This document shows positions 35,998-48,185 of a DNA stretch of 64,000 bases, piece after piece. Position numbers and translations under genes: made by a program. The first letter of the stretch is position 1; each line of letters begins with the position of its first letter. Below the pieces are notes generated by a model. The model was not told where the DNA came from and ran no database searches. It saw only the letters and a program-made list of their open reading frames with translations. The DNA comes from Combretum micranthum (Eukaryota > Streptophyta > Magnoliopsida > Myrtales > Combretaceae): contig JAMXBD010002476.1 in assembly GCA_024138025.1 (NCBI GenBank), forward strand, positions 1 through 64,000, written 5' to 3'.

Positions 35998-38654
35998 GTT
36001 CAATTAGCTTTGCCTAATAATATTCTAGAAATTTTACAAGTAGTGAAATATTCAAAAATAATCAAAATAAACTAATATATAATTTGGAAGATGATTAACT
36101 AAGATTTTAGGGGCATTTTTTTTTTTTATAATTGATTTAACCAATATTCAAAGGGTCTTAAATGCCTATTTAGATCTACCCATCTATTCTTTAGAGAAGT
36201 GGGTTTTCTTAGGACCAAATTATGGCAAAGTAAATAACAGGAAAAGAGGTTAATTTTATGTATCTATGTTTTGTCTTGATCTTAGTGATTAGTACCATTA
36301 AGTTGCCGCCACCACCCCTAGGATCCTCTTTTTTTTTTTCCATTTAGAAAATTCCTCAAAGTAAAATAAAATAATCCTCTAAACCCTACTAAAACCCTAA
36401 ATCCGTCATAGGTAAAAACTATGGCATACCTCAAGGATAATTACTAAAGTAAATTGTTGGTGGTTATACTATTGATCCAAAGAGGAATTAAGGAGTCTTA
36501 GGTTGCCTTCTTATGGAAAGGAGCTTCCATAATATATAGACTAAGTAAACTAGTCTTCTCCTTCTCATTGAAGTTGGTTACATAAGTAGAAATTTACAAT
36601 GAGGGACTAACAAGATACCTTAATCTTGAAAACTCATTAAGGAGGTTGAAGAAATTATTAGGAGAAGCCTTGGAGATCTTGCATCTTGGTGGAAAAGGAG
36701 TGGCTCCACAATACTCAACTAAGGTTATTAATCAATTTCTAACATAGAAGCAAGAATGGATGAATGTGTGATTGAATAAAGTATTTGAAGAGTACTTTGA
36801 TCCTAAAATATTTGGTACAATGTAGTCGACTAGGCGTGAACATATTGAAGATAAAATCAATAAATAATGTATGTTTTGAAGAGGCTAATCTTGCTATCTA
36901 GGAGATTTTATAGAGGTGTAGCCCTTGATATTGTTGAACTTGCTACTTTTGGTGAGAATAACTAAGAGCCCCAACCGAATTGAAACCTTAGGGGGAAGGA
37001 TCAAACCATGTGTAAGTACATTTGAATACGAAAGTTGCATGAATTAAATGTTTCATGAGGGCTAAGTTGATTTAGGTATTTGCCTAATGCTCAATCATTT
37101 AAATGTATTTCGATAGTTGGTCATCATTTTTCCTATATTTCACCGCTACTGATATAAAAGGGATTGAGGTGCTCTCTTGATTTTTGCTACAAGTTCATGT
37201 TGTGACATAGTCAAATGATGTAATTTTATGAAATTATGAAATTAAAAGGATAATATACGTATTTGATTTGAATTAGTAATTAAATATATTTTTTATAATT
37301 TCTAGCAAAAAATTACCTACAATTTAATTGTTTTGCACAAATCAAGACATACACATTTTGAATCAAACTCAGTCATCCTCAAAATAGGTTATGTGAGCTT
37401 CTTACAGATTAGGTATATCGCACGTCATATCTTTTAAAGGTAAATGTGCCAATGAACTTTCATAGATCCATTTTTAAGAAAACAGACCCATTTTTTAGGA
37501 ATTTGTTTTATAAGAAGACCCACAAACCAACAATCAATAATATTGGGTCAATAAGAAAGCAAATTGATTTTAATTCCAATTTAGGCTTCAGCAAGAGCAA
37601 GCGAAAAATTATGGTTTTGGAGGTGGACAGTTTATAAAGTTGGGCTTAATTAGAGCCTAGACCCATTTTAAAGAAAATGGAAAAATATTAACTTAAATTA
37701 TGGATGAGAAAACAATAGTGTGTCTGTGTGTGCGTATATATATGCAATGGGTTAAACTGTCACAAAATAGACCAATCAAAAGATTACTAACTGAATGACC
37801 AACGACCGCGACCCAAAGCTGATCTTCAAAGGACGAAACCACCCCTGAACGCTCGATTTAGTGCATATGCGAATAATAATAATAATAATAATAATATATA
37901 GAAGATTATAAATAAATTAAATAAGATAATAGATAATTTACGGTGAGTTGAATTGACCCGTTCCATGACCAATTTGACAAAGTGCCCTTGAACCGAACCA
38001 TAAACTTCTAAAAATGGGTTGGTTCCCTGCATACATAAACAGCAACAACAATGTATACATGTATAAAAATCAAGAAATATATAGATTAAAAATTAAATGG
38101 GCCAAATTGACCCAACCAAGACCAATTCAACCTAAGCCAAACCAAACTAGACATCAATCCCAAAAATGTAATTTGATCTACCGGACATAATAATAATAAT
38201 AATAATGTGCTTGATTACTAAATAATAGATAGGCCCACTATCGATAAGGTCCAATACACTAATTAGATATGTCACACAAATAAAACAAAATTAATAACTC
38301 AAATTACTTGAGTAAGCCAATTCCAAAACCTAAATTAGCTTATTTAACTTAAAGATTGAAAATGTTAATCGGGTATTATCTTGAATTAATAAATATTCTT
38401 TGGTCTAAGATGAATTAAATAAAATTGGTAAAATTAAATAATAAGCCCTTTTGGGCCATTATTGTAAGATATAGGTACACCCAATAATCTAAAGTCCATA
38501 CCTAAAATGGCCCTTAAGAAAATTTAAGGTCTCATCCCAGTAGAAATTAATGTAAGAAGTAAACTAAAATAATTGGATTATACCTAATACAATAAAACTA
38601 TATTAATACTAGTTTTTTTTTTTTATTCTCTTTTAAGGAAACAAATATTATATA
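35998..38654. other. Intergenic DNA, unit 2, no gene recognised
   Basis: Collinear with 14,130-15,490 and 19,890-21,203 of unit 1, crossing the solo-LTR empty site near 37,310-37,330. Includes short AAT runs near 37,873-37,895 and 38,187-38,205. Confidence 0.5.
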
Positions 38655-38662
38655 CTTAAACC

Positions 38663-39459
38663 TAGAACTGGCAAGTGGGTTAAACGGGCAAACCCGACTC
38701 GGCCCACTTTATCCCACAAGTTAAATGAGCTAATAAATTTTATCCCACTTGATAAACGGGCCAAAATTTATAACCTTCACTTAGCCCGTGCGGGCTAGTG
38801 GGTTAAATGAGCCAACTCACTAACTTGACTTGTTTAATAAATGTAATATCGTTTCTGCAACAACAACCAATGTAAATTCACAACAAATTATAAATTATAA
38901 GTCATTGTCCCACCTTTACCATTTGAGAAAAATATTGTGCAAAAATCTAACATGAGATAATTTTTATATTTTTCCCACATCACTCATGTCCTTCTGTCAA
39001 CAAAGGAACCGCAAAGAAAGATGGATATCACTCATGCCTCTGAAAAGATAAACTTCATCTACAAATGTCCATTCCATAAGTTAAAGAAAAAATATCAAAA
39101 CCATTGAAAAATACATATAAGATAATAATAAACAAAATACTCCCAAAATAATATTTACTTGTAAAACATAAACCATAACTCAAACCCAAAAGCCTATAAA
39201 CATAATTCAAATGCTACAATTTTCACATAATAGTGAGTAAAATCTCATAACATTAATATAACTATTTTAACCAGCTTAATATCTAAAAGAAACCAAGAAA
39301 GATGTCTTCCATCCATCAACCATTAATAACTACATTCGAATCTACCCTTGACAATGCTATCTCAAGTCGTTTTGAACTTTCATCTACAAATCACCAAATA
39401 ATGTTGATAATTAGATGGAATTATTGAAAGTAAACATTATAAATTAAGTGATTATACTA
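38663..39459. other. hAT 3' non-coding arm
   Basis: From the left terminus to the end of the transposase. Starts with repeated gggttaaacggg, cggcccac and gcccgtgcgggc words, the last forming a short palindrome near 38,788. No gene recognised. Confidence 0.6.
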
Positions 39460-39666
39460 TTAAAAGATGAAATTACCTTCCCATGCAAAGCCTTCTAACC
39501 AGTTACGTGTACATAATAAAGCTTCCATATTTTCAGGATGAAGAGAACTCCTATATTTAGTAAGAATACAAGCACCAATACTAAATGCAGACTCATATGC
39601 TATTGTCGAAATTGGAATACTGGGCATATCAAAAGCCATAATGTACAAATCTAGGTACCTTTGATG
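39460..39666 (-). pseudogene. hAT transposase C-terminal dimerisation domain (displaced fragment)
   Basis: Encodes [20 protein letters not shown] and then [20 protein letters not shown], the typical hAT C-terminal dimerisation motif (IP-S-VASESAFS...R--L-P--V-AL-C---WL). It lies 11.8 kb from the rest of the transposase because the LTR retrotransposon inserted between the EYWKT motif and this domain. A TAA lies right at the junction. Confidence 0.9.
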
Positions 39667-42015
39667 TTAAGTGTCACGCCCCAAAAAGTACCCTAAACGT
39701 GACAGTCCACAACACTCAATATTAAAGCTTAAGTATGACAACCTTAGCCATTCCCAAAAGCTTTTACATTAAGTGTAAGGCGTAATTTCACAACTTTAGA
39801 GGACCATATATGGAATTATGAAGTTTAAGGAGATATAAAAACATATTAAGAAAAGAGGATTCATAATAAACATTTATTCATATAAATGGTTTTACAAACT
39901 TAGGGACATTTCCCAAAATTACTATTCTATTACAAGATATTTGTACATTTTCTCTAATACTAAACTTCATCTAAAATTTCTTTATCTAAAAGAAATTACC
40001 TGCCCGCAGGGTCCTCGTGGCCTTAACCATAAGTAGAGAAACTGCAAAAGATATCTATTGGGGTATAAGCTAATAGGCTTAGTGAGAACTATTTTCATAA
40101 ATAACTTCCTGTAACAAGATTTCAAACAAGTTAATTAAACAATCAAATGTAATGCAACCTATACGTGAGTAAACAAGCATATAGTTTTCCAGGAACTATA
40201 TGTTGAATGGATTTGCACTCTCCATTCGGGGTTTGGTGATACTTAACCTCAAAACAAGTAGTTTTAATTAAAAAGTTTTATGCTCGAGCACTCATCGCCA
40301 AGCATTCGAATCTACTTGATTTGACCTTGCTTTCGATCATCCGCCAAGCATTTCCCTTAAGCCGCCAAGCAATCGCTTTCGGATCTTCCACCAAGTGTTG
40401 TTTCGACATGAGCTTACTATCCTTCTCACCCAAGAATAATAACCCAAAATGCAACGTGACTCACTTCGTGGTATGCATGAATTCATTTATTTATAAAGTT
40501 ATAGCATAATTATTTTGAATTTAAGGCGATCAAAGAATTTCATGCCAATCAAATGTTATACTAAAACAAACATTTAAAACAATTCCGGCTCCAATATTCT
40601 TAAAATTTTTTCAAATAATTATTTTACATACACATCGGTTTATCTTTTCCTAATTCTAATGCAACTAATTTACAAGCACAACAAGTATAGCATTTAATGG
40701 AAATAAACTCACGATGCCATGTCGACTATTCCTCTAGGGGAATGAGTCGTTCACACACTCCACTTAATCGTAATAATCCTCGGGGTTACTTAGCCAAAGA
40801 AAATACCCACGATGAGTATTCCTTGATGATTTCCTTGAAATTTGACAAAACAATGTCAAAAGAACATTAAAGTTCGTATAAAGAAATGTTCCAACTTAAA
40901 ATGGCAATAACTTGGTCATTTTAACTCGGATCACACATAATATATACCGATTTCTACCTATTCGAGAAGATCTATCCATTTCTAAAACTATTTTTGTCAA
41001 ACTATATCATTTAGGCCCCGAAATAGTGGCGAAAAAGTTCACCACGAATTTTCCAACACAAAACAACTTGGTTCAAGAAATCAAAATTTGTTTGATAAAT
41101 ACTTAGTTATCTATAAAGTTGAAAAATTCTCTTTTTGTAACTATATAACTCATATTTAAGCATGCTCAAGTATTTGTTGTGCATTTATTTTACTTAATTA
41201 TGTCGGTTTTGGAGTTGTTTAGAAAAATATAGATTACAAGAATTTTGTAAACTCCTTGAAATGATTAATTTGTTTCTTTTTATTTTACAAACATGTTTTA
41301 TGTTGGCTTATATATATCTAAGTAACCTTTTTGAAAATAAATTTTTTTCCTTCTAAGTTTTTTATACTAATACCATTTTGGAGTTTTTAGAAAATACACT
41401 ATTCTTCCCATTTATTTTTCTCGTACAAATTCCTTTGTCTACTTGTTTACAAAAATCTTTATTTGAAAATTCTCATCCCTTCCTCTTATGTTTTCCATAG
41501 AAATCATCCATGCATAAAAATTTATTTTCTTGGCAAAAACAAAGTGGAACAATATGTAGCTTAAGAAACTTTTTATAGTCAAAGTAGTTTCTAAAATCTT
41601 AGTGGTTTCTTTTTGTATCTTGAAAAGAGATAACTTTATTTTTGTTTTCAAACCATAGATTTCCTACTTTTTGTAAACTTGTAAAAATCGCCTTTTCGTC
41701 AATTATTTTTAGAACTTGAAATTTTGGACAACAATTTAAATGAACATAATAGTAAGCAAAAGTAACATAAAACATAAAATAGTAAAGTCAAGTATTGGAG
41801 TCTTAGCTTTTTCAGGCTCCTAGACAAAGAAGTAGACTAGTCCCAAAATAAAATAAAATGAAAGAAAACTTATTTTGACTTGATGAGGACAAGTCTAAGA
41901 CTAGAGATTAGTCTTAATATAACAAGGAATAAATAAATTGCAAGGGAAAGTAAATAAATTGCATTGCATAAATGTCAATAAATTGCAAGTGAGCTTATAT
42001 GCTCTAAAGGATATG

Positions 42016-42020
<5 letters not shown>

Positions 42021-42074
<54 letters not shown>

Positions 42075-42075
42075 T
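42021..42075. repeat. (AAT)n microsatellite in the 3' LTR
   Basis: About 18 ATA/AAT units, against about 6 in the 5' LTR (50,561-50,578). The two LTRs were identical at insertion, so this length difference arose afterwards. Confidence 0.92.
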
Positions 42076-42424
42076 TTAGATATAGTAGCAATAATATGAA
42101 CAAAAATAATAACATGAACATAAATAGATTTTTCATGAACAAGAACAGTACATGAACATAATGTAGCTTCCATAACTTGTAGTATTTGAAAACTCACACT
42201 ATGGTCATGTAAAGTTACATGACATGAAGAAGAAGAAAATAGTAGAAGGTGGTTACCTAAAGAAGACTTTGGTATGGTTATGTGGTTATGGGTTTTAGTT
42301 GTTGATAGAAGTTGTTGTAGAATATTTGAGAGAGTTTTGGGATGATATTTTGAGAGGAGAAATTGAGGAGTTTTAGTAAGAATTTGTGGGTAGCGAATGT
42401 GTGAAAGAAGTGAAAGAGAGGGGG

Positions 42425-42436
42425 GTATTTATAGGA
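42425..42436 (-). promoter_or_regulatory. LTR TATA box (3' LTR copy)
   Basis: TCCTATAAATAC on the minus strand, in the element's transcriptional direction, at the right place for U3. It is followed downstream by a CT-rich leader. No equivalent is present in the 5' LTR. Confidence 0.6.
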
Positions 42437-43137
42437 AAATGTGGAGGGATTTTTGTGTGATTAAAATAAAAGAAAATTAAAACAAATTGATGAGGAAGAG
42501 AAGGGGGGGGGGTGGTGCGCGGCCATAATTAAAGGAGTGGGAGAGAGATTTTATTTTTTTGATTTTTGTTAAATAAAAGATGTAATATGTAAGGTAGATG
42601 TGAAATAAAGTTATAGGAAAGGTAAAAAGTAAAAATTATAGGTTATGTAGTGTGTAAGAATAGGTGTAAGATAAAGTAGAGATAAAAGAATAGTAATGAA
42701 TAGTGTAATGTAAAGTAGATATGACTAATAAAGTACCGGTAGTAAGAAAATACGCGTATAAATACAATATCTGATATTTTTAGCTACCGAAAAATTATGA
42801 AATTGATATTTTTGAAAACGTTATATTTTTACAAGTCTAACGGTATATTCGGAATATTTTTATTATTTCGGGTTCCCGGACACGTTTTTCGGGAACTGTG
42901 TCCGATCGGGTTCAAAGGACACCCGAAATTCACAAAACTGATATTTTTATAAAACCTATGGTTATTACGAACTATTCTAGATACTTATTCTAACTTCGTT
43001 TTCTAGGGCCAAAGAACACGGCAATGCCAGACTTAGGCAGTTACGATAAACTAGGGTTTTGTTGACCTTTAGGGTTTCGATTGACTTTTGGTTTAGGGTT
43101 TTTTGCTAAACCGATTCCAAAAATTTGGGGGTTTATA

Positions 43138-43158
43138 ACCTAACCCCCTTAAAGAAAG
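43138..43158 (-). other. Polypurine tract of the nested retrotransposon
   Basis: Minus-strand AAGGGGGTTAGGT directly before the 3' LTR, with the GAGGACAAAACTTTC context just upstream. It primes plus-strand synthesis in such elements. Confidence 0.8.
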
Positions 43159-45475
43159 TTTTGTCCTCAAAACTTGGAAATTCCTATTTTGCGGTTTCAA
43201 CCAACTTGAATACTTGGGTTGTGCTTTATTCATATCTCCTCAAATTACTTGAAAAAGATTCCTCTTAATCGATTTCCTCATTTCTCATCTTTTGAAATTT
43301 TCGGGATAAACGCCTATATTCCTTATAGAGAAAGTCCTCCTTCAGAAGCACTTAACTCTTTATCTTTGTAACTTGATTCCTTGACCAATCGTTATATATA
43401 GGGGTTTGGAATATGTCGCATGTTTCCACATTTAGGTGTCAAGCTAGACTTCCAACTTATTTTATCACTTCCCAAAAGATCATATGATGATCACCTTTTT
43501 ATCCTTAAGCACCCATGATTTCCATTTTGAAATTTCTAAGGTTCTTCTTTTTCGACCAGTCTTATTTCTTTTGTCTATCTTGTGCCTTTCTCATTTCGTG
43601 AGTCATTCTTGATTGTTCTTCCAAGATCTTTGAATTGTTCTTCTTGATTGTTTGTCATATAGTATCAAGGGGTTTCTTTTTCTCCAAAGTTCATTATTAG
43701 CTCCTCTTCATTGCTCCATTCTCCTGTCCTGGTTTGTCATGACTCTAATTAGAACCTTTTTGCTTTTATATCATCTTCCTTTATAAAGCTTCGTGGAGAA
43801 CGTTATATTGGCCAATTATGAAATGAATCATCTTTGTCAGTCAATCAGCTACAATTGTCTTCGCCTTCTTGCTAACAATGGGAGAAATCTAAAATCTCGA
43901 AAAGGTTAATTCCATTTTTATCTCGGTACTATTGAGTCTTCATAGATCCTTCCATCTTTTGGTGTTCTTACTTCTTTATCAATACTTCATTTCTTTTAAT
44001 GTCCCTTAAACTTCGGCATATTTGAGTTCCTTTTGAATATGCCGTTGGTCCCCATATTATGTAGCGTATTCATGATTTCTTCTTACTGACTTCCTTGTCC
44101 TTAGTTATGCTAAATCGTCCCTTAGTTTCCTTTAATACACCTTTCTTTCTATATTTCCTCTTTATCCTTCGTATCTTCTCATCTAAGCTCTTTTATTCTT
44201 TTTACGTAGTTGGCTTTATTAACTTATCGACTGTTTCCTCCTTTAAGTCTTGTTTTGAAATTTCTATGTTTAGCTTCTTAATTCTTTTTACTATCTCCTT
44301 ATACTTAAGATTACATTCTTTGATGATCTCTTTTTCTCCTTCAGGCTATACCACGATTTTCGTCAATTATTCGCTTCTTCAACAGGGTCTTATATTCTTG
44401 GTTCGAGTCCAAAAAGCGTTACTAGAACTTGTGGCGTTTATAAAGAATCCAAGGGTCATTCCTTCTTGATCTGGTCTTTAATTGGTAGTATTGTGATCCT
44501 AAACCTTGAGAAAACGAGTTCGCCCCTTGTAATTGGTCAAAGATTTCCACTTCGAAAGAGTAGATGTTCACTTTGTTCCTTTTTGAAAGTTAACACATTG
44601 GCTTAGGGGTTTATCCTTTTTCTTCCATCATAAGCTGAACGGGTATATCTCGTGGCGGTATACTTTAAGGTCTTTGATCCAGAGTTTCTTGTTGTTGTTT
44701 CTCCGATTCCCTTATAGGTTATTAGTCTAGTCACCAAGTTGATCTTTTTCTTTGGATGTAATCTGAATCTAGATTTCTCCTTAAAACTTCTGTTGAAATT
44801 CGCGAATGTCTCCAAGGGTTGGTTTCCATTTCATTCCTTTTGTATTATTGAGATAGTCATTCGCTCTCCTTTATCAACTTAAAAGAATGTGTCTCTTCTT
44901 TTCTTGTGATAGCAAGTCCTTTACCAATATTATCTTTCCGTCTTATTGGTTTATGAGTTCTATGTTCTCCTTGTGACCTTTTTATTGGGGTCCTTCTTGG
45001 GAGATATACATCTTATCCTAAGGATTTCTTAACTCCATTATTCCCTAGAGTTGCAAATGACTGTATGTCCTTATGTCATTATTGAATGATTGATCAACAT
45101 TTTCTTGGGTTTCATCATTCCTTTGTGTGGGGATTTTAGATCTTAAAACTAGGTTGATTGTTTGTTATCGGTAGTCTAGACTAGATATATCGAAAGAATG
45201 TATCACTTTGAATTCCAAGAGAGCAAAACATTCTGATTTGCTAACTGAAAGCTTCTTATGTACATGCTAGGGGATTATTACTCCTATTCATCCATGTAAA
45301 GAAAAACTTTAAACTTTCACGTTGCTTCAAATAAAGGAACAACAACAACAAAGAGGGTTGGAGGCTTACCGGTTCCTACGTTGCTGTTATAGCCTCTAAT
45401 GTACTCTAAGGCAACCAAGTTTCCGTCCTCTTTGTTTACTTCTTCACTTATCAATCGTCCCTCCAAGTTGTAGAT
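43159..45475. other. Retrotransposon internal region where pol would lie: non-coding
   Basis: 2.3 kb between gag and the 3' LTR. No reverse transcriptase, integrase or protease motif was read in any frame. The open frame 44,095-44,469 (plus strand, Phe/Leu/Ser-rich) and 44,603-44,815 (minus strand) have no recognised similarity. This fits a gag-only or large non-autonomous derivative. Confidence 0.65.
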
Positions 45476-46402
45476 TCAAATTTCCGAAGCAGTAGATCCT
45501 GGTCTGTTTTCACTTCCACTTCCATTTCTTTTCCCAATCCTTATAGGCACAACTCCTTCTGATGATCTTGTTAGAATATTCTTCCCTTGTGGACAGTTAT
45601 TGGCAAAATGCCCTCTTTGATTGCAGACATGACAAGTATTAATTCCTTTGTTTGGGCATTTTGATATCTTATGGTCTGCATTTCCACAAAAGAAACACTT
45701 TCCAAATAACTGGGGGCACTTCTTCGGGTAATGTGCTTCATTGCACTTCCAACACTGAACATCTTTTGGTGTGAACCTTCCACTGTCGTTATTGTAGTTG
45801 TTGGAGATCTTGAATTTCTTTGATGGAGGCATGGAACTGGATTCTACATAAAACTTCTTCTTAACGATCGGGGTTCCTTCTTCTCCTTTTCTTTCTCTCC
45901 TTTTCCTTGCTCCTTCTACAATTCGAGCTCTTTCCACCAATTCTCGAAAATTTCTTATGTCAACTTCTTCCAACCTCATTCTCAGGTCTTTGTCCAATCC
46001 TCTTATAAAGACTTGTCTTTTCAACTCCTGGCTGTACTTGTACGAATCAGGGGCATATTGTAGCAATCTACTGAACTCGGTTTCGTATTGCTCGATCGTT
46101 CTTCCCTTTTGAGCAATCTGCAAGAAGTCTGCACTATATCTTACTCGTAAACTTCCTGGGAAATAATTCTCCAAAAACTCATGTCTAAACATTTCCCAAG
46201 TGATTGGAGCATCTCTTTTCTTTGACTCCCACCATATCCTAGCGTTTAGGCGAAGCATGAATGTTCCATACTTGATTTGCAGGTGGGGGAACTTCATATG
46301 CATCAAAAGACATCTCATTTGAGCCAGCCAATCTTCGGCCTCCTCTGGCTTATCATAAGCTCCTTCAAAGTAGCGGTTGCTTTTGATGAAGTCAGGTAAC
46401 AT
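45476..46402 (-). CDS. gag: Retrotransposon Gag with three zinc knuckles
   Basis: 308-aa open frame. Residues about 1-165 match the plant Ty3 retrotransposon gag domain (FEGAYDKPEEAEDWLAQM, then FRHEFLENYFPGSLRVR, then FSRLLQYAPDSYKYSQEL). A basic linker (RKRRERKGEE) follows. Residues about 215-275 hold three CCHC knuckles: CWKCNEAHYPKKC (one residue shorter than canonical), CFFCGNADHKISKC and CHVCNQRGHFANNC. Role: forms the virus-like particle and packages the RNA. The true start is uncertain: a Pro-rich stretch and another frame (46,535-46,740, with DLHATLGHLTHVLEEIRQNM) lie upstream and probably belonged to the same protein before a frameshift or stop. No protease follows the last knuckle. 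Confidence 0.9.
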   Translation of the reverse strand: MLPDFIKSNRYFEGAYDKPEEAEDWLAQMRCLLMHMKFPHLQIKYGTFMLRLNARIWWESKKRDAPITWEMFRHEFLENYFPGSLRVRYSADFLQIAQKGRTIEQYETEFSRLLQYAPDSYKYSQELKRQVFIRGLDKDLRMRLEEVDIRNFRELVERARIVEGARKRRERKGEEGTPIVKKKFYVESSSMPPSKKFKISNNYNNDSGRFTPKDVQCWKCNEAHYPKKCPQLFGKCFFCGNADHKISKCPNKGINTCHVCNQRGHFANNCPQGKNILTRSSEGVVPIRIGKRNGSGSENRPGSTASEI

Positions 46403-46740
46403 GCTTTTATATGGCCTTGGCGGTGGGGGTGAGGTAGGGGTGCACTTTGGCTATGCATATTCCTATGCACAGATGCCTCCGTTGATGCTTGTTGTGGCGG
46501 CGGTGTTGGTGTAGATGCCGGTGCTTTGCTGGTGCTGTCTCAGGTACATGCTTGTGCTGGCATGTTTTGCCTAATTTCTTCTAACACGTGGGTTAGGTGT
46601 CCTAACGTGGCGTGTAAGTCCATCTGAGGTGCGGGTCTTTGAACAGCAGGTTGATCCACTTCTATGTCCGGTTGGTTAGAGGCGCTTTGTTCCTCTCTTC
46701 GTCTACTTCTATTTCGGCTGTTTAAATTTTCTAAGTTAGG

Positions 46741-47164
46741 TTTTATAAGTTTTGATAACTTAGTTAAATTTTTGCCGGAAATTGGTGGATATAACGGAAA
46801 CTTTAAAAGCTAATAAAATTTAAATCAAGACAATTTCTGAAATCAAACTTAAAGCATCATCATAGAAATAAAGTTCATACATGAAATTAGAAATAAGACA
46901 AATCACAAAAAGGAAAATACATAGAAAATAGCAAACATTGTTCCGAAAACTAAAAGATAGACTGAGATCGTGGATCTTGTCTATGGTTACAAAATCTAAG
47001 CTGGACTTCTAGGGATATGCTCAATCTTCCTTCTTCCTCTCTTCATTCTTTGGGCGCATCGCCAGGATTGCTGCTAGACGATCCTGGGTTCCAGTCCCTC
47101 ATGAATTGCCTAAAATATTTCCTCCTTTTCCGGGCTGCCTCCCTTGATCTTTCATGTACGTCGG
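46741..47164. other. Spacer between unknown ORF and gag
   Basis: About 420 bp with no recognised gene. The right part may encode short extensions of neighbouring frames. Lies on the minus-strand transcript between the two ORFs. Confidence 0.4.
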
Positions 47165-47866
47165 TTAGTTCATCCTAGTCAATTCTGGCACTATGTCATG
47201 GATGGTTTTCCAAGTAACAGCTCCATCCATCTCCATGCTGTTATTCTCATTAGGCGGAGCACTGTCCGTATTCATGGCCGAGTTTGATTCTTGCCTTCCT
47301 TGAGTCTGTCGTCCCATTAAGTAGCGGATGATCCTTTCTTCAGTGCTATTACGGGGTTCCTCATCTCCAACAGTGGTCTGGTTTTCTTCTTCCGGTCCTG
47401 CTTCATTGTCTTCCTCTGGGTCTTCTTCAGAATCTTCACTCTCTTCATCTTCTTCCATAGGCTCCTCCCTTATTATCGATCCATCATCTCGTAGACGTAG
47501 GGGCTCGTTCCTCCTTAGTTGGATTCCCATAAAGGCAGGCGGCTCCGTGGGCACTTGGGTTGGGGGTTGTAGCACTTCCTGGTACACTCCATGCCAGTGG
47601 AAGATGTCGTTGATGTCAGCCTTCATCCATTCGAGATGATCCATCAAGTTATCATGGGCGTAAACGAACATAGGTCCAATTTTCCTCCATGTTTGGAAAT
47701 CGGGTGAAGTTTGTCCTCCGTCTTCTCTAAGGACAAATGTTGCTTCTTTCAACATAGGTCTATCTTCAGCAATGGCAGCGATACGTTCTACGGCGTATAT
47801 CATTTCCAACTCGGTCATTTTCTTTCCTATAGGCAGTTGTGAATAGTCCGTACCACTTCCCTCCAT
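47165..47866 (-). CDS. Unknown ORF upstream of gag (233 aa)
   Basis: Open frame between the primer site and gag, in the same direction. N-terminal half is mixed alpha-helical sequence (MTELEMIYAVERIAAIAED, then WRKIGPMFVYAHDNLMDHLE). The middle is Pro-rich (QPPTQVPTEPPAF) and then very acidic (EEPMEEDEESEDSEEDPEED). The C-terminal part (VTWKTIHDIVPELTRMN) is short. I recognise no domain, signal peptide or membrane segment. Codon use looks coding, and 233 intact codons in an old insertion suggest selection until recently. It could be an accessory retrotransposon protein or a captured host fragment. Confidence 0.68.
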   Translation of the reverse strand: MEGSGTDYSQLPIGKKMTELEMIYAVERIAAIAEDRPMLKEATFVLREDGGQTSPDFQTWRKIGPMFVYAHDNLMDHLEWMKADINDIFHWHGVYQEVLQPPTQVPTEPPAFMGIQLRRNEPLRLRDDGSIIREEPMEEDEESEDSEEDPEEDNEAGPEEENQTTVGDEEPRNSTEERIIRYLMGRQTQGRQESNSAMNTDSAPPNENNSMEMDGAVTWKTIHDIVPELTRMN

Positions 47867-48165
47867 TCAGTTTGCATCATTCCCTCTTCCATATTTGGAA
47901 CATTTCCCGACGGTCTTAGGTTGTCCTGCTAGGGCAAACTCCTCACATAAAACTCTAAGTCTCAATCGATAATCCTTGGTGTTTCGAAAGGTCCTTTTCG
48001 GAAGTTCTTGGCTTGAAGACGGGCCTCATCTATGGTGATCTATGTAAAAGAGAGATTAGAAAAACTTATTCTACCCATTCTATTTCATCTAAGTCTTTCT
48101 TCTATTCTAAGTCAATTCTTCTTAAGTCCAATTCTATAATTATGACTCCTAGGTTCTTAAACCAT
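47867..48165. other. Retrotransposon leader between primer site and first ORF
   Basis: About 300 bp of presumed untranslated leader on the minus-strand transcript. Nothing recognised other than the adjacent primer site. Confidence 0.45.
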
Positions 48166-48177
48166 GCTCTGATACCA
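48166..48177 (-). other. Primer-binding site (tRNA-Met type)
   Basis: TGGTATCAGAGC on the minus strand, eight bases inside the 5' LTR. It is the standard plant Ty3/Ty1 primer site complementary to initiator tRNA-Met and fixes the element's orientation. Confidence 0.93.
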
Positions 48178-48185
48178 ACTTAAAC

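Larger units (their letters stand above)
39672..43137 (-). repeat. 3' LTR of the nested retrotransposon
   Basis: On the minus strand starts TATAAACCCCC (TG mutated to TA) and ends GGGGCGTGACA. It contains a good TATA box (TCCTATAAATAC) at 42,425-42,436, about 700 bp from its 5' edge, leaving a long R/U5 of about 2.75 kb. It also holds an (AAT)n array at 42,021-42,075 and a poly-G run near 42,503-42,511. Minus-strand frames inside (such as 41,439-41,651) recur in the other LTR only because the LTRs are copies. Confidence 0.9.

Noticed and set aside
41901..42197. 98-aa frame with a long Tyr run
   Set aside because: Created by the (AAT)n microsatellite inside the LTR.
43075..43110. Telomere-like tttaggg words near the 3' LTR edge
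   Set aside because: Only scattered single units, also present in the other LTR; part of the LTR sequence and not an interstitial telomere array.
44400..44411. tRNA B-box-like ggttcgagtcc
   Set aside because: No matching acceptor stem, anticodon arm or A box in the preceding 60 bases.
44095..44469. 124-aa plus-strand frame inside the retrotransposon
   Set aside because: Opposite to the element's direction, Phe/Leu/Ser-rich, no recognisable domain and no pol motif.
47328..47639. Plus-strand Ser-rich 103-aa frame
   Set aside because: Antisense of the acidic region of the 233-aa ORF.
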